Virus record (IMG/VR): IMGVR_UViG_3300043466_003081
Span: 1 to 59,682 of that record
DNA from: a virus
DNA length: 59,682 bases
Direction: 5' to 3' (one strand)
Shown: in pieces, positions 39,020 to 48,553 of the stretch
How the letters are laid out: each line of letters starts with the position of its first letter
Position numbering within the stretch: position 1 is the stretch's first letter
Position numbers and translations under genes: made by a program
The notes under the pieces: model-generated
Database searches by the model: none
The model's input: only the letters and a program-made list of their open reading frames with translations
What the model was told of the DNA's origin: nothing

Positions 39020-41442
39020 TGGCAATTTTCACAGCATTTTTTACTGCAGTAGGACTTACAGGAGCTGCTTTATCTACCGCTGTTTCTTTATCTTTGACAG
39101 TAGCTTCAATAGCATATCAGCAATCTCGTATGAGAAAGCTTAGAAATGAGTTAGACAAACGAAAACAAGTTAACGTAGCTGTAGATGGTGAGCCTTTTTA
39201 TTTACCAATTGTTTATGGTAAAGCTAAAGTTTCAGGTGGTAAAGTTTATCATAAACTCAAAGATAGGTATACTCATCCAACCTCTGTTAATGCTAATCAA
39301 AATTTTTCAAGAGGATTATCTTCTACCCAAACAGGTTCTCAAAATGAATATCTTTTTGTTCAACAAGCTATTTGTTATGGCGGCATTAATAACGTAGTTG
39401 ATATTACTGTTGATGATAAAAATTGGGATGAAGAAACTTTAAGGTATGGTCAAAGGATTCATGTGTTTAAGGACGGTGGCGTAGCTGACACTATGGCAAC
39501 AGCTAACTCAATTCCTTCAACTAACCGTTTTACTAATACTGCTTACGCTTCTATGGTTTTTAAGTTAAACAGAGAAGAATATAACTACAATGGATCGCCT
39601 AATGTGTCTTTCTTTGTTGAAGGACAAAAAGTTTATGATATTAACTTTGTCAGTGGAGAATATTCTATTTCTGCTACTAAAAGTTTTACAGAAAATCCTG
39701 CTAGAATTCTTTTAGACTATTTGACAAACAACGTTTATGGAAAAGGGTTATCTATTTCGTCTATTGATTTAGCCTCTTTTTACAAAGCAAAAGTTATTTG
39801 TGATAGAGTAGTTTCTACTAACGTTATACAAGATGGGCGTATTAACGGACGTAGACCTGATATTGAAAATGAAGATGGTACTATTACAACTCAACCCCAG
39901 TTACCTAATACTTCTATAAAACTATATGAATGTAATGTTGTTCTTGACTCAGAAAGACCTTTACGAGAAAATATTGAGATTATATTAGAGTCTATGGAAG
40001 AAGCAGAGTTAATTTGGTCAGGTGGTAAATATAAGTTAATGATTGACGCACCTATTAATTTAGATGAGCAAGATGCATTAGTCGTAGCTAGTTTTACAGA
40101 GGAAGACATTATCCGCGGAGGGATGGAGTTAGAGTTCCCTGATTCTTCTACACGTTATAACCAATGCGTAGCTCGCTTTATGAGTGAATTTGAAAACTTT
40201 GTAGATGATACGGTTACTTGGCCAACTAGTTACTCTGATCCTTATAATCAATATTTACTTGACGATAGTGGAATTCTTTTAAAAACTGAAATTTACTTAC
40301 CTTGTACTTCTGACCCTTATCATGCCTTGGCTAAAGCAGAACAAATCGTTAGAACTTCTAGAAGAGAAATGAGGGCTAAGTTTACAGCTTCTAAAAAGGG
40401 TTTACTATTAGAACCAGGTGATATTATTAAAGTTACAGACAGTACTAGTAATTTGCTTAACGAAACTATGAAAGTTGATTCTGTTAAAACTAATGCAGAT
40501 TTGACTGTAAATATTGAAGCTAGACAATATAGCTTTGAAAATTTTGCTTGGAATGTTCCAGATAATATTCCTTATGCTTCTACAAAAACAGACTATTACT
40601 ACCCTATTGTAAGACCTACAAATGTTTTATTTACTCCAGACAACCCTAATGGTGTTTTTGGAGTTAGCTCAGGAAAAATAACTTGGACTTATCCTAACAC
40701 TGTTTCTGTAAGTGGATTTTTAGTAGAAATTTCATCAAACAACGGAGTTACTTGGCAAACTTTATCAACTACCTTAACTAACAACTATGATGTAGTTGGA
40801 CTAAATAATGGGGTTTACAAATTTTCTGTTCGTTCCTTTAATAACTTAAATAAGTATTCAGAAAGAGTTTTAGCTAAAGATGCTGCAACTCAGCTGCTAG
40901 AGTCTTTCACAATTCAAAGAGCTACTAGCGACCAAGTTGCTATTATTTATGGAAGTACAAGTAATAGTTTGACTAATACTCAAAGTTATGATGTAGGTTC
41001 AAATCAGTATGTAGCTTACTACGTTTATTCTGGAGATTTACCTGAGTTGCCTATTCGTTCTAATATTTCATTTTCTAAGTTTATAGCGGATGATACTGTT
41101 ACTGTTAGAATTGAGGTTAGAACTAAACCTGCAGGAGTTTCTTGGGATTCTGCTTTAGAACCTCAAACTACTGACCCTTCAACTTGGCTTTTTTCTAACT
41201 CTGGAACAGTATTTCGAAATGATACTGGAGAAACAAAAGCTTTAGTTGCATTTGTTTACCAAGGCGATGAACTCTTACCTTTAAACACTCATTATAATCA
41301 AATTCAGTATTCTTGGCTTCAAGGAGAAAATCTTTATGTATCTAATATACCTGGATCAAATAGGTTCAGCCGCTGGGTACCTGTCTCTGCCTCTGAAGTT
41401 GTAGCTGACTCACAGTACATTTGTGACGTAACAATACTATAA
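39019..41442 (+). CDS. Central tail-tip (gpJ-like host specificity) protein (807 aa)
   Basis: Start ATG 39019 overlaps the previous stop. The N-terminus MAIFTAFFTAVGLTGAALST is a hydrophobic segment followed by a helix, then the J-protein region (VNVAVDGEPFYLPIVYGKAK, VQQAICYGGINNVVDITVDD, ARILLDYLTNNVYGKG) and a C-terminal fibronectin-type III-like domain (residues about 535-630). It forms the tail-tip spike and receptor or injection hub. The hydrophobic start is also seen in lambda gpI-J neighbourhoods. Confidence 0.8.
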   Translation: MAIFTAFFTAVGLTGAALSTAVSLSLTVASIAYQQSRMRKLRNELDKRKQVNVAVDGEPFYLPIVYGKAKVSGGKVYHKLKDRYTHPTSVNANQNFSRGLSSTQTGSQNEYLFVQQAICYGGINNVVDITVDDKNWDEETLRYGQRIHVFKDGGVADTMATANSIPSTNRFTNTAYASMVFKLNREEYNYNGSPNVSFFVEGQKVYDINFVSGEYSISATKSFTENPARILLDYLTNNVYGKGLSISSIDLASFYKAKVICDRVVSTNVIQDGRINGRRPDIENEDGTITTQPQLPNTSIKLYECNVVLDSERPLRENIEIILESMEEAELIWSGGKYKLMIDAPINLDEQDALVVASFTEEDIIRGGMELEFPDSSTRYNQCVARFMSEFENFVDDTVTWPTSYSDPYNQYLLDDSGILLKTEIYLPCTSDPYHALAKAEQIVRTSRREMRAKFTASKKGLLLEPGDIIKVTDSTSNLLNETMKVDSVKTNADLTVNIEARQYSFENFAWNVPDNIPYASTKTDYYYPIVRPTNVLFTPDNPNGVFGVSSGKITWTYPNTVSVSGFLVEISSNNGVTWQTLSTTLTNNYDVVGLNNGVYKFSVRSFNNLNKYSERVLAKDAATQLLESFTIQRATSDQVAIIYGSTSNSLTNTQSYDVGSNQYVAYYVYSGDLPELPIRSNISFSKFIADDTVTVRIEVRTKPAGVSWDSALEPQTTDPSTWLFSNSGTVFRNDTGETKALVAFVYQGDELLPLNTHYNQIQYSWLQGENLYVSNIPGSNRFSRWVPVSASEVVADSQYICDVTIL

Positions 41443-41457
41443 AAGAAGGAAAACAAA

Positions 41458-42534
41458 ATGCCTACAGCACGTGGTGTGGTAACTATTACAGATATTACTG
41501 ATGGTTTACCCACAATCTCTATTATTCAATCAAACGAAAACCATACTTTTCCTGCTACTTCTGCAGGGGTAGTTTCTGCTACAGACAGAAATAACTTTAC
41601 AAACGATATACTAGTTCTTGTAGGAGCAGACCAAGCAGCTTACGTAACTATTACTCCTACTGCTAACAACACTTACACTGTAGGTACTCCTACAGTTACT
41701 CCTGCAGCAGGGGTTACTCCTGTTTTTACTAGTGCTAGCGTAACTGAAATCGATGGAGCTGGTGCTATAAATATTGCTAGAATGACTATCTCAGCAATGA
41801 ATGATACTACTACTGTTCAGTCTGTTAGAGTCTCTGTCCCTGTTATTGTCAGAAGACTAAATCAAAACGTAACTATTAACGTAGAAGTAACTTTTTCTAA
41901 AGCAGTAGGTGGTTCTGCTTCTAGTTTAACTATTAACGGTACTAGACAAAACTTCTTGTTTAATGATTACACCTCTTCTGCTCCTATTGCAGATAACACT
42001 ATTAACGGAGATATTACACTTACTGCCGCGTATGACGGACCAGCTTCAGGTAATATTAGCTGGTTCCAGTCCACTAACGGTGGAGCTGAATCAGCGTTAA
42101 CCCCTACAGTTGCAGGAGCAACTACTAGTACACACACAGTGACAAGAGCAGCTTTTGGGAATGCTAGCTACATTACTTACAGAGTAGCTAAAGGCGGCGT
42201 AGTAGACCGTATGTCAGTTGTTCGTATTGATAGAGGTGAAGCTAGTTACATTGTAGTTCCTAGAGTAACTTCTGGCTCTCTTCAACTTAAAAACAATAGT
42301 GGCTCAGTTACAGTTACTGTAGACTTATTTCAAGGAAGTGCAGAAGTATCTGATTACACTGGTTGGACTTTTCAATGGTTTAACGGAGCAACTGCTATTG
42401 CTGGTCCAACTACTACTCCACCAGCAGGGGTTACAGAAGTAGATCCTACAGTGTGTAGGACTGTAACTATTGATGCTAGCTATGTGCCTGATAACGGTTC
42501 TATTACATTAAACGTTGTAGCTACTAAGCCATAA
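41458..42534 (+). CDS. Tail fibre-like protein A (358 aa)
   Basis: Starts MPTARGVVTITDITDGLPTI, a leader duplicated in the next gene (MPTARGTVVITDVRDGINSR), so both attach to the same site. It is beta-rich, with Thr/Ser/Ala-rich Ig-like strands (TVQSVRVSVPVIVRRLNQNV). AAGGA upstream. Probably a tail-tip decoration or adhesion fibre. No enzymatic motif. Confidence 0.65.
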   Translation: MPTARGVVTITDITDGLPTISIIQSNENHTFPATSAGVVSATDRNNFTNDILVLVGADQAAYVTITPTANNTYTVGTPTVTPAAGVTPVFTSASVTEIDGAGAINIARMTISAMNDTTTVQSVRVSVPVIVRRLNQNVTINVEVTFSKAVGGSASSLTINGTRQNFLFNDYTSSAPIADNTINGDITLTAAYDGPASGNISWFQSTNGGAESALTPTVAGATTSTHTVTRAAFGNASYITYRVAKGGVVDRMSVVRIDRGEASYIVVPRVTSGSLQLKNNSGSVTVTVDLFQGSAEVSDYTGWTFQWFNGATAIAGPTTTPPAGVTEVDPTVCRTVTIDASYVPDNGSITLNVVATKP

Positions 42535-42552
42535 TAGCGAAAGGACAATATC

Positions 42553-44295
42553 ATGCCTACAGCTAGAGGTACAGTTGTTATAACTGACGTAAGAGACGGA
42601 ATTAACAGCAGACCATTAACTCTTTATAATAAAAACACTTCAACTACTGCACCAGCAAGCTTTTCAGGAACCGCTACTTACACTTTTAGTACAAACTCGC
42701 TTACAGGTTTAACACTTAATGGATGGACTAGAGATGCACCTACTATTACAAATGGAGAAAATCTCTGGTTAAGACAAGCAACCGCTACTAGTACCTCTGA
42801 CACAGCTAGCATTCCTCTTGAAAGCTGGTCTGCTGCTGCAATTGTCGGAGCAGGTGGCGTAATCGGAAGATCTGTTTATACTGCAATTGTGTTTCGACGT
42901 TCTGCAACAGCACCTGCAGCACCTACTACTGGTTCTTTTGATTTTGGAACTAACACGCTTACAGCTCCTGCTGGTTGGTTTTTAGACGTCCCTACTGGCA
43001 CAGATCCTGTATATGGTACTCGTTTTGTATTTTCTGTAATTGGAAACACTGGTGTTCAAAATGCTAGTACTTGGTCAACACCTTTTAAAATTGCAGAAAA
43101 TGGTATCCAAGGTGTAGATGGCTCACCTGGAGCTGATGGTACAAGCACTTACCAGTTAAGTGTTTTTAGACGCTCTGCTACAGCTCCTTCTACACCTACG
43201 GGTGGATCTTATAACTTTGGAACACAAGTTGTAACTGCTCCTTCTGGCTGGAGTGTTTCTGTACCTTCAGGAACAGATCCTATTTATGTTTCTAATACTT
43301 TAGCTTCAATTCAAGGTGTAACGGGTATCGACTCTACCTTAACTTGGTCAGCTCCGGTAATTTTAGCTCAAAATGGAGATAACGGTTTACCTGGTGAATC
43401 TGCTTGGCCAGCTACAGGTAATGCTGTTTCGGGCTACAATGACTTACAGTCTAACGCTTCAGTGCTAGACACTAACGTAGAGTACAGATTAGTTTCCTCA
43501 GGGGTTACCTCTACTACTAACCTAGCAGTTACTACCATATTACATCTTGGTTATGCAAATGCTAACGATATCGTTCAAAAAAAATTAGATACAGTTACTG
43601 TTGGAGACTATGTTACTGCAACTGTTACCTATGGAGCAACAACAGTTAAATTTGCCTACATTATTACAAGTGTAGCTAAACGTTCAAACTTTACTTTTAA
43701 TGCTATTGCTGCTCAATATTTTTATGAGTTTGGTGTTCTTTTAGTTAAGTCTAACGCTGCAAGTTCAGCTATTGATCTTGCAACTGGGGGAAGTGCTGCT
43801 ACTTTTGATTTTTCTAGAGCAGTTGGAACAAGAGGAGCTGGTTGGTGGCGCTATAACGCTGGAGCTTCAGATCTATCGGGAGTAGACACAACTGCAGAAG
43901 TAAACGTATTTTGGGCAGCTCTTCATAGCCCAGATATTGACCCTGTAAAAGATGACCGTTTCGTTATTGCTACAACGCATGTTAGTGGCACTAAAGCTTT
44001 TGTTTATAACGGTACGGATTGGGTAACACAAACAGCTTTTATAGATGGAAATCTTCTTGTAGCAGGTACTGTAACGGCTGCTGCTATGTCAGCTAATTCA
44101 ATTTCTACTGATTCTTTACAAGCAGATGCTGTAACCGCAGAAAAAATTGACGTAACACAATTGTCTGCTATTTCAGCAACTATTGGAACTTTAAGAACAT
44201 CAACCTCAGGCGCTAGAATGGAAATTTATTCTGATAAAATTCTTGTTTATGATGCTAACGGAAATATTAGAGTTAAGATGGGCAATCTATTATAA
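42553..44295 (+). CDS. Tail fibre-like protein B with collagen-like turns (580 aa)
   Basis: Shares the N-terminal leader with the previous gene. Two related repeats of about 80 residues (FRRSATAP...GSFDFGTNTLTAPAGW and FRRSATAPSTPTGGSYNFGT) are joined by a collagen-like turn (GVDGSPGADGTS), and a second turn NGDNGLPGES follows. The C-terminus SISTDSLQADAVTAEKIDVT to IRVKMGNLL matches the gpJ C-terminal/central tip motif (DUF1983-like). A trimeric adhesin is likely. Confidence 0.7.
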   Translation: MPTARGTVVITDVRDGINSRPLTLYNKNTSTTAPASFSGTATYTFSTNSLTGLTLNGWTRDAPTITNGENLWLRQATATSTSDTASIPLESWSAAAIVGAGGVIGRSVYTAIVFRRSATAPAAPTTGSFDFGTNTLTAPAGWFLDVPTGTDPVYGTRFVFSVIGNTGVQNASTWSTPFKIAENGIQGVDGSPGADGTSTYQLSVFRRSATAPSTPTGGSYNFGTQVVTAPSGWSVSVPSGTDPIYVSNTLASIQGVTGIDSTLTWSAPVILAQNGDNGLPGESAWPATGNAVSGYNDLQSNASVLDTNVEYRLVSSGVTSTTNLAVTTILHLGYANANDIVQKKLDTVTVGDYVTATVTYGATTVKFAYIITSVAKRSNFTFNAIAAQYFYEFGVLLVKSNAASSAIDLATGGSAATFDFSRAVGTRGAGWWRYNAGASDLSGVDTTAEVNVFWAALHSPDIDPVKDDRFVIATTHVSGTKAFVYNGTDWVTQTAFIDGNLLVAGTVTAAAMSANSISTDSLQADAVTAEKIDVTQLSAISATIGTLRTSTSGARMEIYSDKILVYDANGNIRVKMGNLL

Positions 44296-44306
44296 GAGGA
44301 TATATT

Positions 44307-44525
44307 ATGCCAATTAAAATTATTGAAAATACAACTAAAATTAATTGTGAAATTTGCAATTATGAAGTAATTACTGAAAAGAATGATGGAGTAGTACCTT
44401 CTGATTGGATGACTGGTCAACTTTGGCTAGATAAGTCCTTATCAGAACAACATCAGAGACCTTTGTGTTTTTGTCCAACCTGTAAAGGCTATCTACCTCA
44501 TAACTTAACTTTTGGTTTACTATAA
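44307..44525 (+). CDS. Small zinc-finger-like protein among tail genes (72 aa)
   Basis: CEIC near residue 12 and CFCPTC near residue 52 form a two-knuckle C-x2-C...C-x-C-x2-C arrangement suited to zinc. 'DGVVPSDWMTGQLWLDKS' lies between. Neighbours are tail fibre genes; a metal-stabilised tail-tip or regulatory role is possible. Unrecognised. Confidence 0.5.
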   Translation: MPIKIIENTTKINCEICNYEVITEKNDGVVPSDWMTGQLWLDKSLSEQHQRPLCFCPTCKGYLPHNLTFGLL

Positions 44526-44528
44526 AAA

Positions 44529-44834
44529 ATGAGTTATGGAATCGTTATACCTAGCATTACTAGCTCAACCGCTACTCCTGCTGACTTTAGATCCGCAAGA
44601 CTAGTTAGTCTTGTAGAAGTTAGAACGCATAATGGTAGTGCTAGTGTTCCGAATTTTGATTCAACAAAAGGATTTTTTTACGCAAAAACAAATGTGTTTG
44701 CTTTAGCAGTACAAAAACTAGTTTGGAACAATACAACAAAAATTATTACTTGGTCAGTAGGAGGAGCAGGTACGGTTACGGATACTACTTGGTCAAGAAA
44801 CTTTGATATATTGTTCTTTGAAAGCGAGGTTTAA
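44529..44834 (+). CDS. Hypothetical tail-module protein (101 aa)
   Basis: MSYGIVIPSITSSTATPADF then beta strands (KIITWSVGGAGTVTDTTWSR). It shares the MSYG- start with the following gene. Its stop overlaps that gene's ATG. A short fibre or tip protein is likely. Unrecognised. Confidence 0.5.
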   Translation: MSYGIVIPSITSSTATPADFRSARLVSLVEVRTHNGSASVPNFDSTKGFFYAKTNVFALAVQKLVWNNTTKIITWSVGGAGTVTDTTWSRNFDILFFESEV

Positions 44835-45613
44835 TGTCATACGGTTTTGAAGCATATGATGCTCTTAATAAAAAAATTGTAGATTCTAACTTACCAGTTT
44901 TTGCTCTTGAAAGGATAATTACCTCAACAGGAGTTGGTAAATTTTTTACTTATTCTGATCAATCAGGTTACTTTCCTTGGGATCCAGCGAATCCTTTAAG
45001 ATTAGCTTATCTCTCTGCTGAATTTACTGCATTTCCACTTGCAAGTTTTGGATCTCCCCCAGGTGCTTACTGGCATGACTTAGCTTCTTTTTTTACTAAT
45101 GACCCTTCAGCACAGTCAGCTATTTTAGCTTTTTCTATTCCTGTTAACGGTTTTGCGTTTTATTATTCTTCTGAAAAAAGAGTCTTTACTAGTAGAACCC
45201 AACCTACTTTGCAAATTGCTGTTTTAAAACCTGTAAGTTCTTTAGGAATTGGAACTAGTAATTATGGCGCGGCTGTATATAACGCTTCAGGACAATTGAC
45301 TTGGTCTACAAATTGGTCTGCTATTCGAATTCAAAAACCTATAGGCAATGTAACTATTGAGCAGTCTAGCTGGTTTGCATTAAGTGGTAATCGAATCAGA
45401 AGAATAAACTCGCAATACAATGGAACTACTAAAAGAGGATACTCTGGAGTTGTAGGAGTGCTAAGAACAGGTCTTACAACTATCCAAACAAAATATCAGC
45501 CTTTGTTTTCCTCAGCTGGTGGACAAAGTACAACACTTTTTAACAATTGGGATAACTTTGCCGCAGATGGCCAAGATACTAAAGGTTTTGTACTTTACGA
45601 TATTGCTATATAA
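44834..45613 (+). CDS. Hypothetical tail-tip or fibre protein (259 aa)
   Basis: MSYGFEAYDALNKKIVDSNL, beta-rich and Tyr/Phe-rich. No hydrolase motif. The position between the fibres and the endolysin fits a tail fibre or receptor-binding accessory. Unrecognised family. Confidence 0.5.
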   Translation: MSYGFEAYDALNKKIVDSNLPVFALERIITSTGVGKFFTYSDQSGYFPWDPANPLRLAYLSAEFTAFPLASFGSPPGAYWHDLASFFTNDPSAQSAILAFSIPVNGFAFYYSSEKRVFTSRTQPTLQIAVLKPVSSLGIGTSNYGAAVYNASGQLTWSTNWSAIRIQKPIGNVTIEQSSWFALSGNRIRRINSQYNGTTKRGYSGVVGVLRTGLTTIQTKYQPLFSSAGGQSTTLFNNWDNFAADGQDTKGFVLYDIAI

Positions 45614-45634
45614 CTTTTGTAATAAGGAAACATA

Positions 45635-46057
45635 ATGTATCAACTAGGCAACAAATCTAAAGACAAGTTAAAGGGTGTTCATCCTAACTTAGTGCGAGTT
45701 ATTGAAAAGGCTATTGAGCTATCCTCTCAAGACTTTATGGTATTAGAAGGGTTACGTACTCCTGAACGTCAAGCAGAGCTTTATGCTCAAGGTCGTACTA
45801 AACCAGGCCAAGTAGTTACTTGGACACTAAAATCAAGACATTTTGTTCAAGCAGATGGTTGGGGTCATGCAGTAGATATTGCTCCGTATCCTCTTGACTG
45901 GAATGATTTATCAAAGTTTGAAGCTATTGCTGATGCAATGTTTCAAGCTTCAAAAGAACTTGGTACTCCGATTCGTTGGGGTGCTGACTGGGACCAAGAT
46001 GGTCGTCCTCGTGAAAAAGGCGAAACAGATAGTCCCCATTTCGAGCTAGTAGTGTAA
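45635..46057 (+). CDS. Endolysin: L-alanyl-D-glutamate peptidase (VanY/M15 family)
   Basis: 140 residues with the M15 zinc peptidase pattern: EGLRTPERQAELYAQGRT, then SRHFVQADGWGHAVDIAP (candidate ligands H69 and D81), and the C-terminal DSPHFEL with H135. It cuts the cross-link peptide of peptidoglycan at lysis. No signal peptide, so it relies on the holin. The stop overlaps the holin gene start (TAATG). Confidence 0.88.
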   Translation: MYQLGNKSKDKLKGVHPNLVRVIEKAIELSSQDFMVLEGLRTPERQAELYAQGRTKPGQVVTWTLKSRHFVQADGWGHAVDIAPYPLDWNDLSKFEAIADAMFQASKELGTPIRWGADWDQDGRPREKGETDSPHFELVV

Positions 46058-46266
46058 TGAAAACTTACAAGCGTGAAGCGGCTATAGCAATCATCTTTTA
46101 TCTTTGTTACTTGGGACTATACGGTCGTGTAGAAGCTCTAGAAGTTATCGCTTGGCCCTTCATGCTTTTTGTTGGAGCGGCCTTTGGTATGGATTGGGCA
46201 GGTAAACAAACTAACCTAGTATCAAGAAAGAGAGAATACACAGATGATGAGCTTAATAACAAATAA
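46057..46266 (+). CDS. Holin-like membrane protein (69 aa)
   Basis: Two hydrophobic helices are visible (residues about 7-22 IAIIFYLCYLGLYG and 28-48 EVIAWPFMLFVGAAFG) with a charged C-terminal tail (SRKREYTDDELNNK). This fits a class II holin in the cassette endolysin/holin/spanins. It overlaps the endolysin stop and the next gene by 23 bases. Confidence 0.65.
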   Translation: MKTYKREAAIAIIFYLCYLGLYGRVEALEVIAWPFMLFVGAAFGMDWAGKQTNLVSRKREYTDDELNNK

Positions 46267-46489
46267 ACTTATGATAGGAGCGGTTATTCTTCTTCTTAGC
46301 CTAGCAAGTGTAGCAAGCTATTACTTGTACAACAAAGGTTTTAAAGCTAAAGAGCAAGAGGTAATCATACAACAACAAGAAACTTACATTCAAACTAGGA
46401 GAAGGATCGATGAAGCCACTAGTGATAACCGTTCTGTTAACGATGCTCTTGACAGGTTGCGGGCTAGGCAAAAATCTAGGAGTAAATGA
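46244..46489 (+). CDS. i-spanin (Rz-like) inner-membrane subunit (81 aa)
   Basis: N-terminal transmembrane anchor (LMIGAVILLLSLASVASYYL) followed by a long charged helix (KEQEVIIQQQETYIQTRRRI). The Rz1-like lipoprotein gene starts inside it in another frame, the usual embedded arrangement. Together they span the periplasm and fuse inner and outer membranes at lysis. Confidence 0.75.
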   Translation: MMSLITNKLMIGAVILLLSLASVASYYLYNKGFKAKEQEVIIQQQETYIQTRRRIDEATSDNRSVNDALDRLRARQKSRSK

Positions 46490-46631
46490 GAAAGGACTAT
46501 GTGACGGTTTGTCACCTAAAATAGACCGATTAAATGACGCTCTTTTGATTGACGGTGGTCAACAAACTATCCTTGCTGGTGAAGATGTAATTATAGGATT
46601 TGATGCAGGATGTTATGGACCAGTGGATTGA
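46410..46631 (+). CDS. o-spanin (Rz1-like) outer-membrane lipoprotein (73 aa)
   Basis: Signal peptide with lipobox MKPLVITVLLTMLLTGC17 (L-T-G-C), so the mature protein is acylated at Cys17 and sorted to the outer membrane. It overlaps the i-spanin by 80 bases in a different frame, as in lambda Rz/Rz1. Longer than minimal Rz1 and not obviously proline-rich, with two more Cys. Confidence 0.75.
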   Translation: MKPLVITVLLTMLLTGCGLGKNLGVNEKGLCDGLSPKIDRLNDALLIDGGQQTILAGEDVIIGFDAGCYGPVD

Positions 46632-46851
46632 CAAAATTATTGCAGGAGCAATAGCTACTGTCTTTGCTTCTATTACTTGGTTAGTTCGAACAGTTTTAAC
46701 TAACAATCGTAAAATTGAGTTGCTACAATTAGAAATCAAAAATAGAGATCAACGTAGAGAAGAAGATCGTAAAGCAGTAGCTGAAATAAAACAAGAAATG
46801 AAGGACCTTCGTAAAGAACTTCATGATTACTTTTTTAGCAAGATAGACTAA
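46615..46851 (+). CDS. Membrane-anchored coiled-coil protein (78 aa)
   Basis: MDQWIDKIIAGAIATVFASI is a transmembrane helix, followed by a charged coil (KIELLQLEIKNRDQRREEDR). The start could also be ATG 46603 (AGGA upstream). In a lysis cassette this architecture fits a second holin/antiholin or another spanin-type protein. It overlaps the end of the o-spanin. Unrecognised. Confidence 0.5.
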   Translation: MDQWIDKIIAGAIATVFASITWLVRTVLTNNRKIELLQLEIKNRDQRREEDRKAVAEIKQEMKDLRKELHDYFFSKID

Positions 46852-46879
46852 CAAAAAAAAAAAAAAAAGAAAAGTGGAT

Positions 46880-46915
46880 AGCCCCCGCCAGCGCAATGCT
46901 GACAGGGGCTTTCTT
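46880..46915. terminator. Bidirectional terminator between convergent operons
   Basis: AGCCCC (46880-46885) pairs with GGGGCT (46905-46910), with an inner GCCAGC/GCTGAC stem, then TTCTT on the plus strand. On the opposite side an A-run (about 46853-46868) gives a T-rich tail for minus-strand transcripts. It lies between the stop of the last late gene and that of the last minus-strand gene. Confidence 0.85.
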
Positions 46916-46916
46916 A

Positions 46917-47762
46917 TTAAAAGTTATTTATTACTAAGTTATTATAGCGTACTGCTGCTGCTGCTACAGGTTCTGCAAGTACCCAATCACCTGTAATTGT
47001 ATTTGTCTTTTGAATCTTAATCTCTCCTTTTTTCATGTTGTCTATTTTAAGCTGCAACTCAGGATGCAGCCTGTTAAGATAACCGTAAACTTTATTCTTG
47101 AAGTAAGCTGGGTGATCTAGGAAGTCTTCAGCCCAGTAACTGAAAGGAAAGTCAGTTAGCCCCCATTGAAACAACTCACCTAAGCTCTCACAGTTTAGTA
47201 CAAGTTCTCTTAACGCAGGTGCTTCTACAGGCAACCCTAGTGCTACTAACTTTTCTATATGTACTTCTGGCTTATTAAACCGTTCAACAATATACTCGAA
47301 ACAATAACAATAAGTCTCTAGCATTAGTACTAGATCTTCTTTAGATACCTTCCTTTTCTTGTCCGCAAAGTGAAGATCTCGAAAGATAGCCGCAAGATAT
47401 TGATCGTTCATCCTTTCAGTGATCACTAACTTTCTGTTGAAGCTAAAGAAGCGATTCCTTTCAAAGTTCTTGAAAGAATACTCTTCTAGCACCCTCAAAA
47501 AGTCTAACTTAAAGATAGAAAGATCCTCCTTGTAGTCAGTACCGAAGTCTTTTGGTTCTGGTCCTCCTGCAAAGTAAAGATTGAAGTCATGCAGCATTGT
47601 TTGTGCAAGAAGCTGCCTGTTTTCTTCTGAGTAGTGAGTTCTCCAGTCTGCCCTGACTTTTAGCCAAAACTCTGAAGATTCATAGCTCCATCCTAGATAA
47701 TCAGGCTCAAACACCTTTTGAATCTGGTATAGTACTTTAGATACTTTTCGAAAATTAATCAT
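46917..47762 (-). CDS. Hypothetical protein of the amidoligase island (281 aa)
   Basis: Soluble, helical protein, MINFRKVSKVLYQIQKVFEP with YFAGGPEPKDFGTDYKEDLS and FSYWAEDFLDHPAYFKN. No motif recognised. It overlaps the ATP-grasp gene by eight bases (start inside the ATP-grasp stop region), so it is expressed with the ligases. Possibly a partner or substrate-binding subunit; this is inference from position only. Confidence 0.6.
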   Translation of the reverse strand: MINFRKVSKVLYQIQKVFEPDYLGWSYESSEFWLKVRADWRTHYSEENRQLLAQTMLHDFNLYFAGGPEPKDFGTDYKEDLSIFKLDFLRVLEEYSFKNFERNRFFSFNRKLVITERMNDQYLAAIFRDLHFADKKRKVSKEDLVLMLETYCYCFEYIVERFNKPEVHIEKLVALGLPVEAPALRELVLNCESLGELFQWGLTDFPFSYWAEDFLDHPAYFKNKVYGYLNRLHPELQLKIDNMKKGEIKIQKTNTITGDWVLAEPVAAAAVRYNNLVINNF

Positions 47763-48552
47763 TCTTCAGCCTGTCAAACATTGCTACATAGTCTTCGATA
47801 GTAGAACCTTCTAGCCCTGGGGCAGTGTTTAGCTCTAGAGCATAAGCTGTTGCTTGCCTTTCATTGTAGATAACATCGACTGCACCAAAGTCAAGACCAG
47901 TTACAGCTAGCGCCTTCACTGCTTGCTCTTTGCAACCTTCTGGAACATCGATGTCTTGTTTTGCAAAGATGAAACCATTTGCATGATTTCGGATTTGGTA
48001 GTCCACTTCCTCATTAGGTACATCTTTCTTTTTCAGCTTTTCTTGAATGCAGAACACACCTGCTTTACGATCTACGTGGAAACGAAACTCACGTTTTTTT
48101 GGAACGTAAACAACAAACATAGTGCCTTCAGCAATAGGAGCGAGATCCTCTACTGTGTTTACTTTTACGATACCTTCACCAGAGTGACCTGCTAGTACTG
48201 TACGAGCAAACAGCTTCTTAGGCTTATCTTCTGTTAGCCATTGTCGAGCTTGCTCTTTACTAAATGTAAACTCAGGAACATTAGGACCAGCTTCACCTGC
48301 TTCTTTAGCCAACTCAAAAAAGTTTTTCTTGTTACTAGCACGGTTAACTAAACTGGGTGGGTTAATAACTTTAGTCAGCCGCAGGATATCTGGTTCCATA
48401 GTTGTAGAACCCCAGTTAACTACTGTTTTTCGAGTGGAGGGTTTAAACTTAGAGTTCTCCAAGCGAATAACTTTACCTTGGATACCCTGAGCAAGAGCAA
48501 TAGCGCTGTTAGACCCTTGACGATAGGGGTAGACGAAGTTTTCAGTAGCCAT
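47755..48552 (-). CDS. ATP-grasp ligase
   Basis: 265 residues with ATP-grasp hallmarks: FARTVLAGHSGEGIVKV (nucleotide-binding loop), EGTMFVVYVPKKREFRFHVD (strand with a Lys/Arg pair), and ALELNTAPGLEGSTIEDY, the E-x-N-x-x-P-G metal-binding end. Such enzymes join a carboxylate to an amine using ATP. The cluster (two amidoligases, two glutaminases) matches the predicted phiEco32-type peptide or metabolite synthesis pathway. Substrate unknown. Confidence 0.85.
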   Translation of the reverse strand: MATENFVYPYRQGSNSAIALAQGIQGKVIRLENSKFKPSTRKTVVNWGSTTMEPDILRLTKVINPPSLVNRASNKKNFFELAKEAGEAGPNVPEFTFSKEQARQWLTEDKPKKLFARTVLAGHSGEGIVKVNTVEDLAPIAEGTMFVVYVPKKREFRFHVDRKAGVFCIQEKLKKKDVPNEEVDYQIRNHANGFIFAKQDIDVPEGCKEQAVKALAVTGLDFGAVDVIYNERQATAYALELNTAPGLEGSTIEDYVAMFDRLKND

Positions 48553-48553
48553 G

